A stretch of 64,000 nt of DNA from Synchiropus splendidus. Its lineage: Eukaryota; Chordata; Actinopteri; Syngnathiformes; Callionymidae. The first letter of the stretch is position 1; the number at the start of each line of letters is the position of its first letter. The notes beneath the pieces were generated by a model. That model was not told the DNA's origin. It ran no database searches and was given only the letters and a program-made list of their open reading frames with translations. Positions 11,401 to 26,760 of the stretch are shown piece by piece. The stretch spans positions 15,868,366-15,932,365 of the forward strand of contig NC_071343.1 in assembly GCF_027744825.2 (NCBI RefSeq). Direction: 5' to 3'. Made by a program: the position numbers and the translations under genes.

Positions 11401-12200
11401 CTGAGTTGATCAGTGGCTCCTGTACATGTTACACTAACCACTAACCAGGACGGCTGAATAATGGAAGGAGGCGCTGGCACCACTTTTGCTCCCATATAAT
11501 TTGGATTCAAAGAGAATGGACAAAACAAGAGAAGCTTTTTGAAAGATGTATGGTGCAAATGTGTCACAGGTTTATTCGGCATTACAGGCGACACAAAGAG
11601 AAGAAAGTCATGCAAGGTCTCTTTTTAACAGGCATGAAAATCTGGGTGTTTTGTCGGGAGGGGAACATAAGACCACTGGATGCAAATTCAGGTGTAGTTT
11701 TTCATTTATTGATTTTTTTTTTTTTTTCATTCGACTTCAGCAAGTTTCTGTGAGTAAGCGAACTGCTGACACATTCCCTAAAAGATAATGGAACTAAATT
11801 CATGACCTTGTTTCTCATTATAACTGCATTTCTCAGTGGTGACTTATGACACAGCCATTAAAAAAAAAAAAAAAATGGCAGAATAGTCGCAAACCTTGAA
11901 GTGGACTGAGACCCTTTTCAGGGTGGAACCATTGAAATATTTTCAATAAAATAAAATGTTCAGCACTTTAAGGCGATTGTCTTCCAGTATTGTACCATCA
12001 AATGACTGGACTCTCAACCCTCAGTCATTGCAGCTTCCCAGATAGTTCAACGGTTGACGTCATGGAACATTAAATGAAACCCTTGTGGACATACTAAACA
12101 AACTGGCCTTTAACCTACAAATCTACCACTGAATTATGAACCTGTCATTTTCTGGTTAATGTAGATGAAAAGCAAATATAATAGATGATAACTGACAAAA
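8401..12200 (+). repeat. Intercluster spacer, copy A of three
   Basis: This spacer between the divergent V2 and V3 promoters matches 39060-43380 (copy B) and 55935-59070 (copy C), both inverted relative to it. It lacks the LTR that B and C carry at the point equivalent to about 10693. It has a private segment of roughly 270 bp between about 10300 and 10590. Short open frames at 8701-8907 and 9452-9706 recur in the other copies but match no family I know. Poly(A/T) runs lie near 9209-9226 and 11860. No host gene is recognised. Confidence 0.8.
9786..9925 (+). promoter_or_regulatory. Candidate intercluster enhancer, copy 1
   Basis: TTTCACTTCC (9786-9795), reverse complement GGAAGTGAAA, fits the Ets-IRF composite (PU.1/IRF4) consensus GGAANNGAAA. 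The E-box CAGGTG (9828-9833) follows 32 bp later, with a TGAGTCACTCA-like AP-1/Maf site between. A RUNX-like ACCACA lies near 9961. Known kappa 3' enhancers use PU.1/IRF4 and E-box sites; function here is inference. Confidence 0.5.
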
Positions 12201-12330
12201 AGAAGAGTCTGTCCTCAGCAGAGGGCGCCACTGAGCTCCAACTGAGCTCCCCTCAAGGCTCTTGACTGTGAGTGTGTGAGGGGAAACACCAGGACATGTT
12301 GAGGACACACACACTTGACTGACTCACTGT

Positions 12331-12338
12331 GTTTGCAT
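12331..12338 (+). promoter_or_regulatory. Octamer-like element of the V3 promoter
   Basis: GTTTGCAT, 78 bp upstream of the V3 leader ATG. Confidence 0.7.
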
Positions 12339-12416
12339 GTGTGTCCTTCCTCTCTGCTGGCGGCTCTTAAGAGCTCCCAGTTGATCACTGAGTGTCCACA
12401 AGACGCCGCCACCACA

Positions 12417-12957
12417 ATGATGATGTCACTGAGTCCACTGCTGCTCACCCTGGGCCTCCTTGTTCACGGTGAGACTCTTCTGGAGACTTTGACAAGCAGC
12501 TTCAGCAGCAGCTTCACGTTCTGCTGTGATGGACAGAGACTGAAAGAAGCAGCTTCCACCTTCATCCTTCTCTTCTATGTCTTCAAGAAATGATGCTTCT
12601 GTCTTCATGTTGATCACACTGGACTTGACTCCACAACTCTTCTTCTATGTTTTCCAGGTTCATCAGGAGACATCGTCCTGACTCAGACTCCTGGATCTCA
12701 GTCTGTAGCTCCAGGACAGACTGTCTCCATCACTTGTAGAACAAGCTCAGACGTTAGCAGCTGGCTCCACTGGTATCTTCAGAAACCTGCTGAAGCTCCT
12801 AAACTCCTGATTTATGCCTCTACAACCCGTTGGTCTGGAGTTCCAGATCGTTTCAGTGGACAAGGATCAGGGACACAGTTCACCCTGACCATCAGCAGAG
12901 TCCAGCCTGAAGATGCAGGAGTTTATTATTGTCAGCAGCGTCAAAGTTACCCGTTCA
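12417..12957 (+). CDS. IGKV: V3: light-chain V segment, intact, inverted relative to C3
   Basis: Leader exon 12417-12468, intron 189 bp, V exon 12658-12957 (300 bp). CDR1 [10 protein letters not shown] is the common type, CDR2 is ASTTRWSG and CDR3 starts CQQRQSYPF. Frameworks and both cysteines are standard. It points toward the 3' end of C3, so it could reach J3 only by inversion. Its promoter faces away from V2's across spacer copy A. Confidence 0.93.
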
Positions 12958-12985
12958 CACAGTGAAACAAGGTCGTACAAAAACC
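12958..12985 (+). other. 12-RSS of V3
   Basis: Standard V RSS of this locus, unaltered. Confidence 0.95.
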
Positions 12986-13524
12986 TCCGTCAGCTGGAGA
13001 GGAACTGATCTGACTCCACTGCTGCACACAAGTAGAGACACTTCACATCAGCTCATGTTCAGACTTTGACAATTTATTTCACTCCACATCTTCACACTTC
13101 ACTTTTTTAAAAAACACTTTTGATCATTTATGAGTTTTTCCATCTCACGCTCCTCTCAACCATCAATATTTCTGCTGATTCGTCACTTAAGTCTCATGTA
13201 AACTGAGTCGACACCAGTTCAGAAACATTATTCAGATTGATTTCATTTCACTGATAATGTTGGACATGATTTGCTGATGATGTTCTCAGTGATGTTCATC
13301 AATATGTCACTTTGCTGTTGGTGGTTTGGAAAAGAATCAAGAGGAAGAAACTCTATTCAAGTGGAACTGACTCACAATCATGAAACATTCATAACACTCA
13401 CATTTCAGTTTCCAAAATCTTCTGCTCCCTCAGATTTTCTACATTTCCTCACATTCTTCACATCAACTGCTGTTTGACTCTTGTGACTTGTGACTACAAC
13501 TTATTATTATTATTATTATTATTA

Positions 13525-13570
<46 letters not shown>

Positions 13571-13740
13571 GTTAGTTTTCTTGTCTTGTTTTCTGTGGCT
13601 GCTCTGTTGTCGTCACTGAGCTGCTGGAATGATGATCTTTCTCACCTGTGAGTCCAATAAAGGCTTTTCTTATCTCATCTTAGAGATCAGATTCAGACGC
13701 GACTGAACAGAGTTGAAGCCAAAGATGTGATGAAGACGTC
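12986..13740. other. Spacer between V3 and the 3' end of C3
   Basis: An ATT microsatellite occupies about 13501-13568. The rest is the conserved post-C spacer, which holds CTGAGCTGCTGGAATGATG near 13616. No gene seen. Confidence 0.75.
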
Positions 13741-13842
13741 TTTATTGTCATGAAGTGATCCAAGAAACAAAAGAGTGAACATGTGGTCACAGAGTGAGCG
13801 AGGGACAGAAGCAGAGAGCTGCTGGAGTCCAGGCCGGTCTGC

Positions 13843-14159
13843 TCAGGACTGGGAACACTGCTGTCTCCTCAGTGTCTCTGAGACTGGAGTCTGGGAGCCC
13901 TGGGTGGCCTCACAGGTCACAGAGCCCAGCGTCCTCCACTGGTCAGCAGGGATGGTCAGGGTGCTGGTCCAGCTGTAGTGGCCATCCTTCCCCAGCAGCC
14001 CGGGGCTCTGGCTCCCCTTCCTGCTCTGGCCGTCCACCTTCCAGGACAGAGTCCAGCCTGACGGGAAGCCCTTGTTGGCCAGACACACCAACGTGGCCTT
14101 CTCTTGCTGCAGCTCCTGGCTGGAGGGGGGCAGCACGGTCAGGGTGGGCTGGAGGTCAC
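13843..14159 (-). CDS. IGKC: C3: immunoglobulin light-chain constant exon
   Basis: Complete 317-bp constant exon with the majority sequence ([17 protein letters not shown] start, ANKGF, CSQS end). From LPPSSQ onward the protein is identical to C4, C5, C6 and C7. Domain cysteines and the terminal cysteine are present. Poly(A) signal at 13741-13746 on the minus strand. It pairs with J3 and the in-line V4, and has V3 inverted downstream. Confidence 0.95.
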
Positions 14160-15058
14160 CTGGGAGACAGTGGTCACCTTAGATCATGGGTGTTTCTCAT
14201 CACACACGTGAAGGAAGGAGGAGGAGGGAAGAGGAGGGGAGAGAAGAGGGGAGAGACAGGAGGGAGAGAGGAAGGAAGTGGAGATGTATGGGGTGAGAAT
14301 GAAGGAAGGAGAACATAAAGGAAAATTTAAATTAACTTGGAGATGTTGAGAGGATCGAAGGAGAAGTGGGAGAGAGACTAAAAGAAGAGGAGAAAAGGAA
14401 GGAAACGCTATGATCGGGTTGGAGGGAAGTTAGAGAGGTTGGAGAGAAGGAGAGATGAGGGGAGGGAGAACTGCTGCAGGATGAGAGGATGAAACCAGTT
14501 ATGGTGGGATTGAGGCAGAGAAGTGGACTGAAAGAATCACCCTGAACTCCCTCTGTCTCACTCCTCTACTGTCTTTTTAAAATCATAAAAAAACTACTAA
14601 TGAAGAAGTGAAAGATCAAAGAAGAGAATTTAAGATGAAAATGTGAAAACCTTTCTTCAATGATTCTGAGACAAGAGGGAGAGAACATCAATGAAGGGGA
14701 GAGGTCTTTGTTCCATAAAGGAGGGCAAAATTTACATTTCAGTTGAAAAACCACTTTTAAAGATCATGGATTTTTAATCAATACTGAATCTTTTTTTTTT
14801 ACTTTAATCTCGTCCTCTTTTATATCCATTTTTGTCAAGATCAGTTCATGATTGAATCTAAACTCACATCAACTCATTCTGTCTTTGACTCTTTCGTTGA
14901 TTGTCCACTTATCTCTTGAAGACTAGATTCACTATTTGCTGCCTCAAATTGTCACGTTTCACTTTGAAATTCCCATTTTTGACTCCTGAATTTTCAATCA
15001 AAACTACACATCTACTTTCTATTTCTGACTAAAAACAAGTGTGAGAGTGAGCACTTAC
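14160..15058 (-). other. J3-C3 intron with a polypurine tract
   Basis: A purine-rich tract covers about 14208-14500 on the plus strand. A stretch near 14755-14800 is shortened compared with other J-C introns. No gene seen. Confidence 0.75.
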
Positions 15059-15096
15059 TTCCAACCACCAGTCTGGTTCCTCCTCCGAACGTGTAC
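15059..15096 (-). CDS. IGKJ: J3: light-chain joining segment
   Basis: A 38-bp J encoding YTFGGGTRLVVG, followed by GTAAGTGC. Val replaces the Glu found in the other J segments (RLEVG), the only such change. It serves C3. Its in-line V is V4, whose leader exon is now more than 12 kb away because of a transposon. Confidence 0.95.
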
Positions 15097-15135
15097 CACA
15101 GTGACACAAAGTCAGCCAGTCGTGCTACAAAAACC
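15097..15135 (-). other. 23-RSS of J3
   Basis: Heptamer CACTGTG, 23-bp spacer and nonamer GGTTTTTGT on the coding strand, as in J2. Confidence 0.95.
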
Positions 15136-15940
15136 TCTGCCACACAAAGTGACTAGAATCAGACTGACAGTGAAGCAGGAACTGCTCTTGCTTCTCTCTT
15201 CCTCACTTGCAGACATGTTGCTGCTGAAGCATGTTCTCCTCATCAGACAGAGAGATGTTACAGTTTTCTCCTCTCGTGTCGTCCAACGTTCAGACTTGAG
15301 GAGGTCAAAGGTCATTTCCTTCACGTGTCCTCAGCCCATCTCAAGTGTCTCTCCAACCAGGACTCTTCTTCATCGAGCCACACTGAAGGAGGTGCAGTCT
15401 AAAACATACACGTTCATGTGTTACAACAGAATATCTGTTCAAAAGGACACAATATTCAGAAGAAGGTCTGAAGCTGATGATCAATTCATGAATCTGCATT
15501 GATAAGAAACCAACATTGATTCAATCAATACTCATTTATGGGTCACTGAACCTGTGTGGACAGAAACAGAAACTAAAGCTGAAGCAACTTCAACAACTGA
15601 AATAACAACCAGTCGACTTGTTGAAACCTTTTGAGTTGAGAGTCATTGTGTTCACTCACTGTAGGTTGAACAGCAGTTTGATGCTCATGGTTTATGGAAT
15701 GTAGCTGTCAATGGAAATGTTTGTCAAAGGATGAGATGAGAGTGAAGGAGATTTTCATTCAATCAGAAAGTTTTTTATACCATGTTTTCTGATTTTTGTC
15801 ATAATAATAATTATTATTATTTTCATAATAATAATAATAAAGAAATCTGAACTATTCAGAGTTTTTCATGTCATGAATGACAGACGTGACCTGTCAAGTG
15901 TCTCCACTTCAGTCAGATCAGTTCCTCTCCAGCTGACGGA
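15136..15940. other. V4-J3 spacer
   Basis: Conserved pre-J block, then the block with CATTCCATAAACCATGAGC (inverse strand), also found in other V-J spacers. A short ATT/AAT repeat lies at about 15799-15841. No gene seen. Confidence 0.75.
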
Positions 15941-15968
15941 GGTTTTTGTACGACCTTGTTTCACTGTG
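15941..15968 (-). other. 12-RSS of V4
   Basis: Standard V RSS, facing the J3 RSS for deletional joining. Confidence 0.95.
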
Positions 15969-16274
15969 TGAGCGGGTAAGTGCGACTCTGCTGACAATAA
16001 TAAACTCCTGCGTCTTCAGGCTGGACTCCGCTGATGGTCAGAGTGAACTGTGTCCCTGATCCTTGTCCACTGAAACGATCTGGAACTCCAGACATACGGG
16101 TTGGAGAGCTCTCCATGTCAATCAGGAGTTTAGGAGCTTCAGCAGGTTTCTGAAGATACCACGCGAGTTCGTTGCTAACATATGCGCTTGTTCTACAAGT
16201 GATGGAGACAGTCTGTCCTGGAGCTACAGACTGAGATCCAGGAGTCTGAGTCAGGACGATGTCTCCTGACGAAC
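15969..16274 (-). CDS. IGKV: V4: V exon, separated from its leader by a transposon
   Basis: A 306-bp V exon, open throughout. CDR1 is [10 protein letters not shown] (as V7) and CDR3 starts CQQSRTYPL (as V8). Framework 2/CDR2 reads [14 protein letters not shown], two codons longer than usual and with Asp for the usual Tyr; only V10 shares this. The acceptor (CTGGAAAAC on plus, from 16275) is intact. The leader is at 28664-28715. The 12389-bp intron equals a normal 176-bp intron plus the 12206-bp element and 7-bp target duplication. The coding parts are undamaged, but whether the long intron is spliced is unknown. Confidence 0.93.
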
Positions 16275-16384
16275 CTGGAAAACATAGAAGAAGAGTTGTG
16301 GAGTCAAGTCCAGTGTGATCAACATGAATCATTTCTTGAAGACAGAGAAGAGAAGGATGAAGGTGGAAGCTGCTTCTTTCAGTC

Positions 16385-18541
16385 CAACCCAGTCTCACAA
16401 AAAAACGTGCAATAACAACGTTTGTCCACTTCATGAAAACGTAGTGCTTTGACGAATTTGCCTCAAAAAACGTATCCCAGGTACATTTAATTTCTCAATG
16501 GCTTAGTGAAGGGCGTTCCTCTGGTCACGTGACTGACAGCTTTCTCCCCTGTCTGAACATAAAACATGGCGGACATCCGTTCTATTTTTGCTCTAAATTG
16601 CGAGATTTTAAAACAATGAAATGCTTTTGTTGAGTTTTGATCACATTTCTAGCGACAAATGTACACTTTATTTTCATATTTTCCGATCGGTGTATGTTTA
16701 TGGCGCTTCGTTTTATCGTTTTGACCCAGGTTCTTTAGTGGTGCTCACTGAAATCGTAGTATTGTGACGTTTGCCCTGCTGGCCATAAATACGCTCCAAA
16801 ATGCGGGGTTTTAAATGACTTTATTGGCTTTTGATCGCACTTCTAGCAACAAATATATCCTACATTATAATAATATGTGGTCGTTTTATGTAAATAACGC
16901 TTATTTTCTTTCGTTTGGACCGAGATTCTTTTGTGATTCCCTATTAAAACGTAGTAGTGTGACGTTTGCCCTGCTGGCCATAAATACGCTCTAAAATGCG
17001 GGGTTTTAAATGACTTTATTGGAATTTGATCGCATTTCTAGCGACAAATACATCCTACATTATAATATTATGTGCTCCTTTTATGTAAATAACGCTTATT
17101 TTCTTTCGTTTGGACCGAGATTGTTTTGTGATTCCCTGTTAAATTGTAGTATTGTAACGTTTACCCTGCTGGCCATAAATACGCTCCAAATTGCGGAGTT
17201 TTTAAATAACTTTATTGGCTTTTGATCGCATTTCTAGCAACAAATATATCCTACATTGTAATATTATGTGCTCGTTTTATGTAAATGATGCTTAGTTTCT
17301 TTCGTTTGGACTGAGATTGTTTTGTGATTCCCCATTAAAATGTATTATTACGGTGGTTATCTGCTCGCGCTGAAAAACGTGCAATAACGACGTTTGTCCA
17401 CTTGGCATACCGTAATGATTTTACGAATTTGCCTCAAAAATCGTTTCACTCTTACGTTTCATTTGTCAATGGCTTTATGAAGGGCGTGCCTCCGGTCACG
17501 TGACTGACAGCCTGCTCTCCTGTCTGAACACAAAACATGGTGGACATCCGTTCTATTTCGCTCTAAATTGTGAGATTTTAAAACAAAAGCTTTTGTTGAC
17601 TTTTGATCGCATTTCTACCGACAAATATATTCTATATTGGGGTGGTTATCTGCTCGCACTGAAAAACGTGCAATAACTACGTTTGTCCACTTGGCATACG
17701 TTACAATTTGACGACTTTGCCTCAAAAATCGTTTCTCTCGTACGTGTCATTTCTCAATGGATTTGTGAATGGCGTGCCTCTGGTCACGTGACTGATAGAA
17801 CACAAAGCATGGCGGACACCCGTTCTAGTTTTGCTTTAAATTCTGAGATTTTAAAACAATTAAAAGCTTTTGTTGCGTTTTGATCACATTTCTAGCGACA
17901 AATGTACGCCTTACTTTCATTTTTTTCGCTCGTTTCATGCATTTGACGCTTCGTTTTTTTCGTTTTGACCCAGATTCTCTCGTAGGTCTCAATTCAATGT
18001 ATTATTGTACAGCTGGCCAGTAATTCCGCAGCCAATTGCGGGATTTTAAAATAATCAAAAGCTGTTGTAAGCAGAGTTGTAATCACATGCAATGTACTCT
18101 TTAATTTTTAAATATTATGTCATGAAATGATATAATATTTATTATCCGACTGGGGAAGGAACTGGCGTCACGGACCGAATACGTTATTTATTTATCATTT
18201 GTATCGAATACATTTCTACGCATAATAGTATTATCGGATATTTAAAATCGTGTCAACTGCATATAAAGTCTTTTGGCAAGAAAGGAAGTTCCGTGATTTA
18301 TTCGTTTTGCTGACTCATGCTTCGTTCTCCGTCACTGACGTCAGCTGAAACGCAGGCGGACCATTCCAAACCTCCCAAGCCGTAGTTTCTATTTTTCATT
18401 CTGTTTAAATATGTACACGTGTTGTGGACGCCGACGTTTCTTCGGCGACGTGAATTTATGCTTTGGATGAATAATTAAATTGTACAAACACGTCGGACTT
18501 TGACGTCATCATCAGTGGTCGACCAGAACAGAAACATAGCA
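16385..18541. repeat. Left terminal inverted repeat (about 2.16 kb)
   Basis: Matches the inverse of 26757-28590. Inside is a tandem array of a 195-bp unit (starts near 16756, 16951 and 17146) with CTGCTGGCCATAAATACGC. Three copies of a terminal subunit (from 16385, about 17370 and about 17660) contain ACGTGCAATAAC, GGTCACGTGAC and ACATGGCGGAC or close variants. The right arm has only two such subunits, which explains its shorter length. Confidence 0.85.
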
Positions 18542-20350
18542 GGATGTCCTGCCTGCCGCGGGATGATGGTGTCACATCCGGCATGTACATCTCTTTTTTA
18601 ATATTTTAATGGGTCAGAGGAAATTGAAATAAAGGATTTCAGTTCTGTTATGACAATTTCATTCTACTTCAGGGTCAAATTATTTATTCATTATATTCAT
18701 CTCCTTGTACGCATGTATGAATTGCATGACAACATCAAGATCACACTTTTGCAGATGTATTTATTATTATTAACAAATTGTTTTGGTTTCTTCCATCCGT
18801 ACCCACTCAAGTTGGAATATCTTTCCACTGCAAGAGAAAGAAAAAAAAGATTTAATCACTGCAAGGTAAAGAACAATGATCCTTGGTGGTCTTCAGTTTG
18901 TAACACACAAGTGAGCAAGGTGTGGTGTTTGTGGTGAAAAATTACCATCAGATGTGCCCACTACGTCTTCAGGCAAAAATATATACTGCAATGAACATTC
19001 ACTAAAATATTAAGAAAGTACAAATAAAATCATTTACAGCTGCATGTGATATTTCTGTATGTAATAGTTTTAAGGCACTGCACAATCTTGCATTGTATTG
19101 CCTTTATGAGATACATCATGTTTAGAGGCCAGGGCAGTCACTAGACTTATGTCAGCAACAGTGGACTGTGTGCATTGGATTTAAGAATGGCAACACTTTG
19201 ATGTAGGGATATTAAAATAATTTTTAGTTTGTGTGGTCATAATTCTAATTTCTTTGTTTTGTGTCTAATTTCATATTTGTATTTCAAGTCTTATGGTTTT
19301 ATAACATCACTTTTTACATCTTTGCAAGGCAATGTATGATGTATAATATGTAAGAACCTTTCGATCCATCTTCTGTCTTCCTTCTGGTGCTTTTTCTTGG
19401 AGGTAAGCCTGTTGAGGATAAATATAACTGTTTGTACAGAATAATTCCCACAATATTTTATTACATATAACATCCAATAGACTAACGATCAAAAACCAAT
19501 GACGCATCTCGTGCAAATAAACCATGTCATAACATGCTAATGTCTGACATGTCAGACTTTGTCATAGCAACCTGAACTATAAAAAGTCTTTCACCTAAAT
19601 ATTATAATGTCTACAAATAATTTATGAACCAAAACAGATATTCTGGTAATTGGATTGCAGACATGTCTCAAAGATCTAATTACTACATACTCAGAGGGCC
19701 TGTGGAGGCTCTTTTGGAGGAGGTTGACGGCTGGCTGGCAGAGGTTGTGGACGGATGGATGGTGGAGGAGGTTGATGGCTGCATATCTGTCCAACCTTTG
19801 TGGAACAGATAGACAATATGATCAGAGTGAGATTTTTGTATATACATACACAGAAATTTCTAATCTTCCAGAGATACTCAGCCTTAAAAGACTGATTTAC
19901 ACCACATAAACTTTAAAATTATTTTCCAGAATTCAACATCAAAAAAGCTCTCAGATAAATTAAAATTGTGTATAATTCTAAAGCACAACTTTGGATCTTG
20001 TTGCTTTCAGCTGTTTTTGTCTACACTGAGGAACATTCTACAGCTACTGGCACTGTGGGAAAGATGTGTCAGAGCAGGGAAATAACAGTGAGACAACAAG
20101 GTAAAATGGTCAGAAAGCTTTGCAGGGACCAACAATCCTCCACCACAGAACTGTGGTTAGACTCTGGAGCAGATGCTAATGTGGTGTATTGTTCCACTAT
20201 ATATAAAAACATTTATATGCAGTTATATGAGGGAAAGAGGTTGCTGGTGACTAATGAAGTCAAAAAAGGGCTAATAATGAATGATGGCCTGATCTGAATC
20301 CGGCCCATTATTACATGTGCCTGAAGATGCAAATACATTAACAAACTTAC

Positions 20351-20809
20351 CTCTAACAACCGCCATATATAGGTCCTTCATCTGGTCCAGGCACTTGCTG
20401 GCATGGTCAGTCAGATGCCACTTGGAGTGGACCACCTGACTGGACCAAGTGCCAGGTTTCTTGCCTGGCCGAGCTAGAAACACCACAGCTCTGTGGCCCA
20501 AAGTGTGCAGTTTTTCCAGCTGAAAAAAAAAATGAAATCGCCATATGTTAAGCCATAAATTTGAAAAATACAATTACTGATGTCAAACATACCAGCATTT
20601 GTGCCTCGTCCATCACACGTGAGGCGGTGTTGTTGTTTTTTTTTGGTTTTTCAACCACTCCTCTTTTTTTTTTTCAAAAGTTTTCAGTCGTTTTGCCAGC
20701 CTCTGTCGCCTGAGCTGCTCTGCTTGGCAAATTTTGCAGGTCTTGCAAGCCACTGCAATAACATGCAGTTATTGCAGTGCTTATTAGTGGATCCCCGTGG
20801 CATCTCGAA
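20351..20809 (-). pseudogene. Second gene remnant of the KDZ element
   Basis: Two exons can be read. The upstream one (20593-20809) starts after a TTTTTTTCCAG acceptor with EMPRGSTNKH, resembling an AT-hook-like GRPRGST motif, then a Cys-rich basic part (ACKTCKICQAEQLRRQRLA). The frame must change at least twice before VMDEAQML and the donor GTATGT. The next exon (20351-20519) gives LEKLHTLGHRAVVFLARPG and ends at GTAAGTTTG. Reading-frame breaks and unseen outer exons argue for a pseudogene. It recalls basic accessory proteins found with fish transposons; no function is assigned. Confidence 0.5.
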
Positions 20810-21847
20810 CTGGAAAAAAACAAAACGTTTGTACCATGTATGATCCACATATCATTTTTGCCACACACACGTACATATATTAGACCTAATCCCTTTCAGG
20901 TGAAAATGAAGTTTTTTAGCCATAATGTAATGTAAACAATCACTTGTAGAGTACTGCAAAGACAACGTTTGTTCTTCTTTATGTTACCGCGGAGTATTGC
21001 GGTTACAGCATCCAATGTAAACCGCGAATTTGACAGTTACAAACATGGAAGCGATGGTATGATGGCAAACACTTCATATATTTCGCCATATATGACCCCT
21101 TGCGTGATAATTTCTTACCTTTCAATATTTACAGCAAGTTCGTCTAATGAAACTTCTTCCTCCCAGCAGTCTACGCGCGCACACGATGGGCTTTTACCCA
21201 CAATTCCTTAATGTCTACTGTTCGTAATGTAAAATAAAAAAAATAAAAAATAAAACATCACCTTAAAACGTAACATAACTTTACATTTTCAAAACGTATA
21301 GTGTCAACACCTTAAACGAGGGAATCACACTCAAATAAATGTTTGCTTTAAATCTCGTTGTATAGGTTTTCTGTCATCAATAGCTCGTTCTCGTGCGTTT
21401 TTTGCTCATGAGCAAATGAAGTATTATGTCTTTTCAAATATATTAAATATTATGAGCTTGAAACATGAATGTCTTATTCATTCATACAATAATCATCTAG
21501 TATCTCCAAATGAGTCACCTGATGGGCTGATACAGCCAATGCCCTGAGCCTTGGCACATCCTATGAAAGATGCAAATGTTGTCTTCTATATTGGTTGAAA
21601 ACCTCAAGACTGGAAGATCAATAGATAAATTGTCAGACTTGAGTAAACTACATTTAGTGAGAAGGTGCCAGTGTGGACCATATTTCAAAGATAGGTGAGA
21701 AAGGAATTTGTGTGTCAATTGTGTATGTGCTATGCAAAGGAGATATTCCAGCTATCTTCTTTGGTGTGGCTTTCTCTTGTTTTAAAGCTTGACAAATATA
21801 ACCAAATTAGAGAGACACAATATGCGATTACGTCTTCTTCTTCTCTC

Positions 21848-22260
21848 TCTTTGGGTTTCTCCCTTCAGTGGTGGATCATCCTCCTCCATCTCACCCTGTC
21901 CTCTGCTTCCTCTTCTCTCAAACCTACAAACCTCTTGTTACCACCTCCATAGATCTCCTCTTTGTCCTTCCTCTCCACCTTCTGCCTGGCAGTTCCAACC
22001 TCAACATCTTCATCTACCAATGTACTGGCTCTCTCTCTCCTCTGTACATGTCCAAACCATCTCCATCTAGCCTCTCTGACTTTGTCTCCTAAACACCTGA
22101 CCACATGTGCTGTCCCTCAGATCTACAGCTTCCTGATCCTATCCATCCTGCTCACTCCCAGAGAGAAGCTCAGCATCTTCATCTCTGCTACCTCCAGCTC
22201 TGCCTCCTGTTATTTCCTCAGTGCCACTGTTTCCAGACCATACAACATTGGCAACACTGA
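21848..22260 (-). mobile_element. Fragment of a LINE reverse-transcriptase gene, nested
   Basis: The minus strand encodes the C-terminal tail of a non-LTR retrotransposon ORF of RTE/BovB-like type: RWRWFGHVQRRE, then REEEAEDRVRWRRMIH. Upstream, in other frames, lie LYGLETVAL and MLSFSLGVSRMDRIR. Frame changes and stops show it is dead. Only about 0.4 kb remains, as with 5'-truncated LINE copies. It sits inside the KDZ element, so it arrived there or was carried with it. Confidence 0.7.
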
Positions 22261-23314
22261 TAGACCATTGTTTCATGTCAGTTAGTACACATGGCTGAAT
22301 CTTTCAAATTTGTCACCAAACTTGCTACTCTGTGTTTGTCTTTCATTGTTTAATGGTTTAATTGTTTTTTTGCCCCTTTCCACCATGCCCAGTTGCCTTC
22401 CCAAGTCGGGGAGAGTAGAAGAAAATTCCCATCTCAGCAATTGTCAGATCCTCCCATCAAAAGGGCGCCAACAAGCTCAACAAACATAGTGATGCCTAAC
22501 AAATACATGACGCCTGTTGGCCCTTTTCATTCAGACATGAACTCAGAGATAAATGAGATGACTTCCCTTCCTATCCAGACGTAGTCAGAAAGATACGGTG
22601 GCACATCCAGATGTTAAATAATAAGATGTCTTCTCGGGTTAAAATTATTGAACTCTTCCTTTAACTCAAAAGTAGGATCTGTGACTTGTGCACTCTTAGT
22701 GCCTTTGTCAGCAGTATTCAGGATGTAATCCAGGTTATGATATTTCTACCTGTTCTAAGCTAACTTCGATGAGAAGCATTTACTGATGACCTTACCCATT
22801 TAGGTGGCCAGAGGCCATGGAAACCCCTAGTTCTAACCCTAATAACATTCAGAAATAAGTAAGATAATGCATTGCAACACCTGCTCATACCATTTGACTC
22901 ATTATTCCTGCAACAAAACAGCAGTCTCATTCATCGTACTGCTTTGGTTTTACCAAGTTCCTATATGTACTTGCACATGATTGAATAACATACATGAGCA
23001 TTGTACAGACAATTTTAGTGGCAAAAGAAAGTCAGTGAAGTGAGTGAACATAGCCTGTTAATTGACTTTATTGAGGCTGCATGAAAAGCCGTATTTCACT
23101 GCCCTACCAATAAATCTCAAATTAATCATTCATAATTTACATAAAAAGCATCAGCATCTACTTCAAAATAGTAATAGTACATAACTCAGAAAAAGAGTCA
23201 ATTGCAGGACAGTTTATTTTAACATTTCACATTCATACTGCAGGCCAGGTAATTACAACAGTTTTCCTCATTTTTTAATGAGGGAGGTCAAAGTTCAGAA
23301 GAGGAGCTACAATG

Positions 23315-26756
<3,442 letters not shown>

Positions 26757-26760
<4 letters not shown>

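Noticed and set aside
13794..14318. Open frames of 165-174 codons opposite each C exon (also 5639-6148, 36957-37454, 45830-46327, 53022-53519, 61321-61818)
   Set aside because: They are antisense to the constant exons and recur only because those exons are conserved; the tails are translated purine tract.
15041..15502. Open frames antisense to the pre-J block and J (also 7011-7355, 35842-36159, 44721-44966, 54314-54610, 60108-60512)
   Set aside because: The similarity is explained by the conserved RSS, J and pre-J DNA on the other strand; there is no start context or splice support.
16756..17341. The 195-bp tandem array as a CRISPR-like or satellite locus
   Set aside because: Units are contiguous without spacers, and the same array is mirrored in the other arm, so it belongs to the transposon ends.
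19624..19812. Repeated GAGGTTGACGGCTGG-like stretch as a coding repeat
   Set aside because: Short and imperfect, with no splice or start support; probably degenerate sequence inside the transposon.
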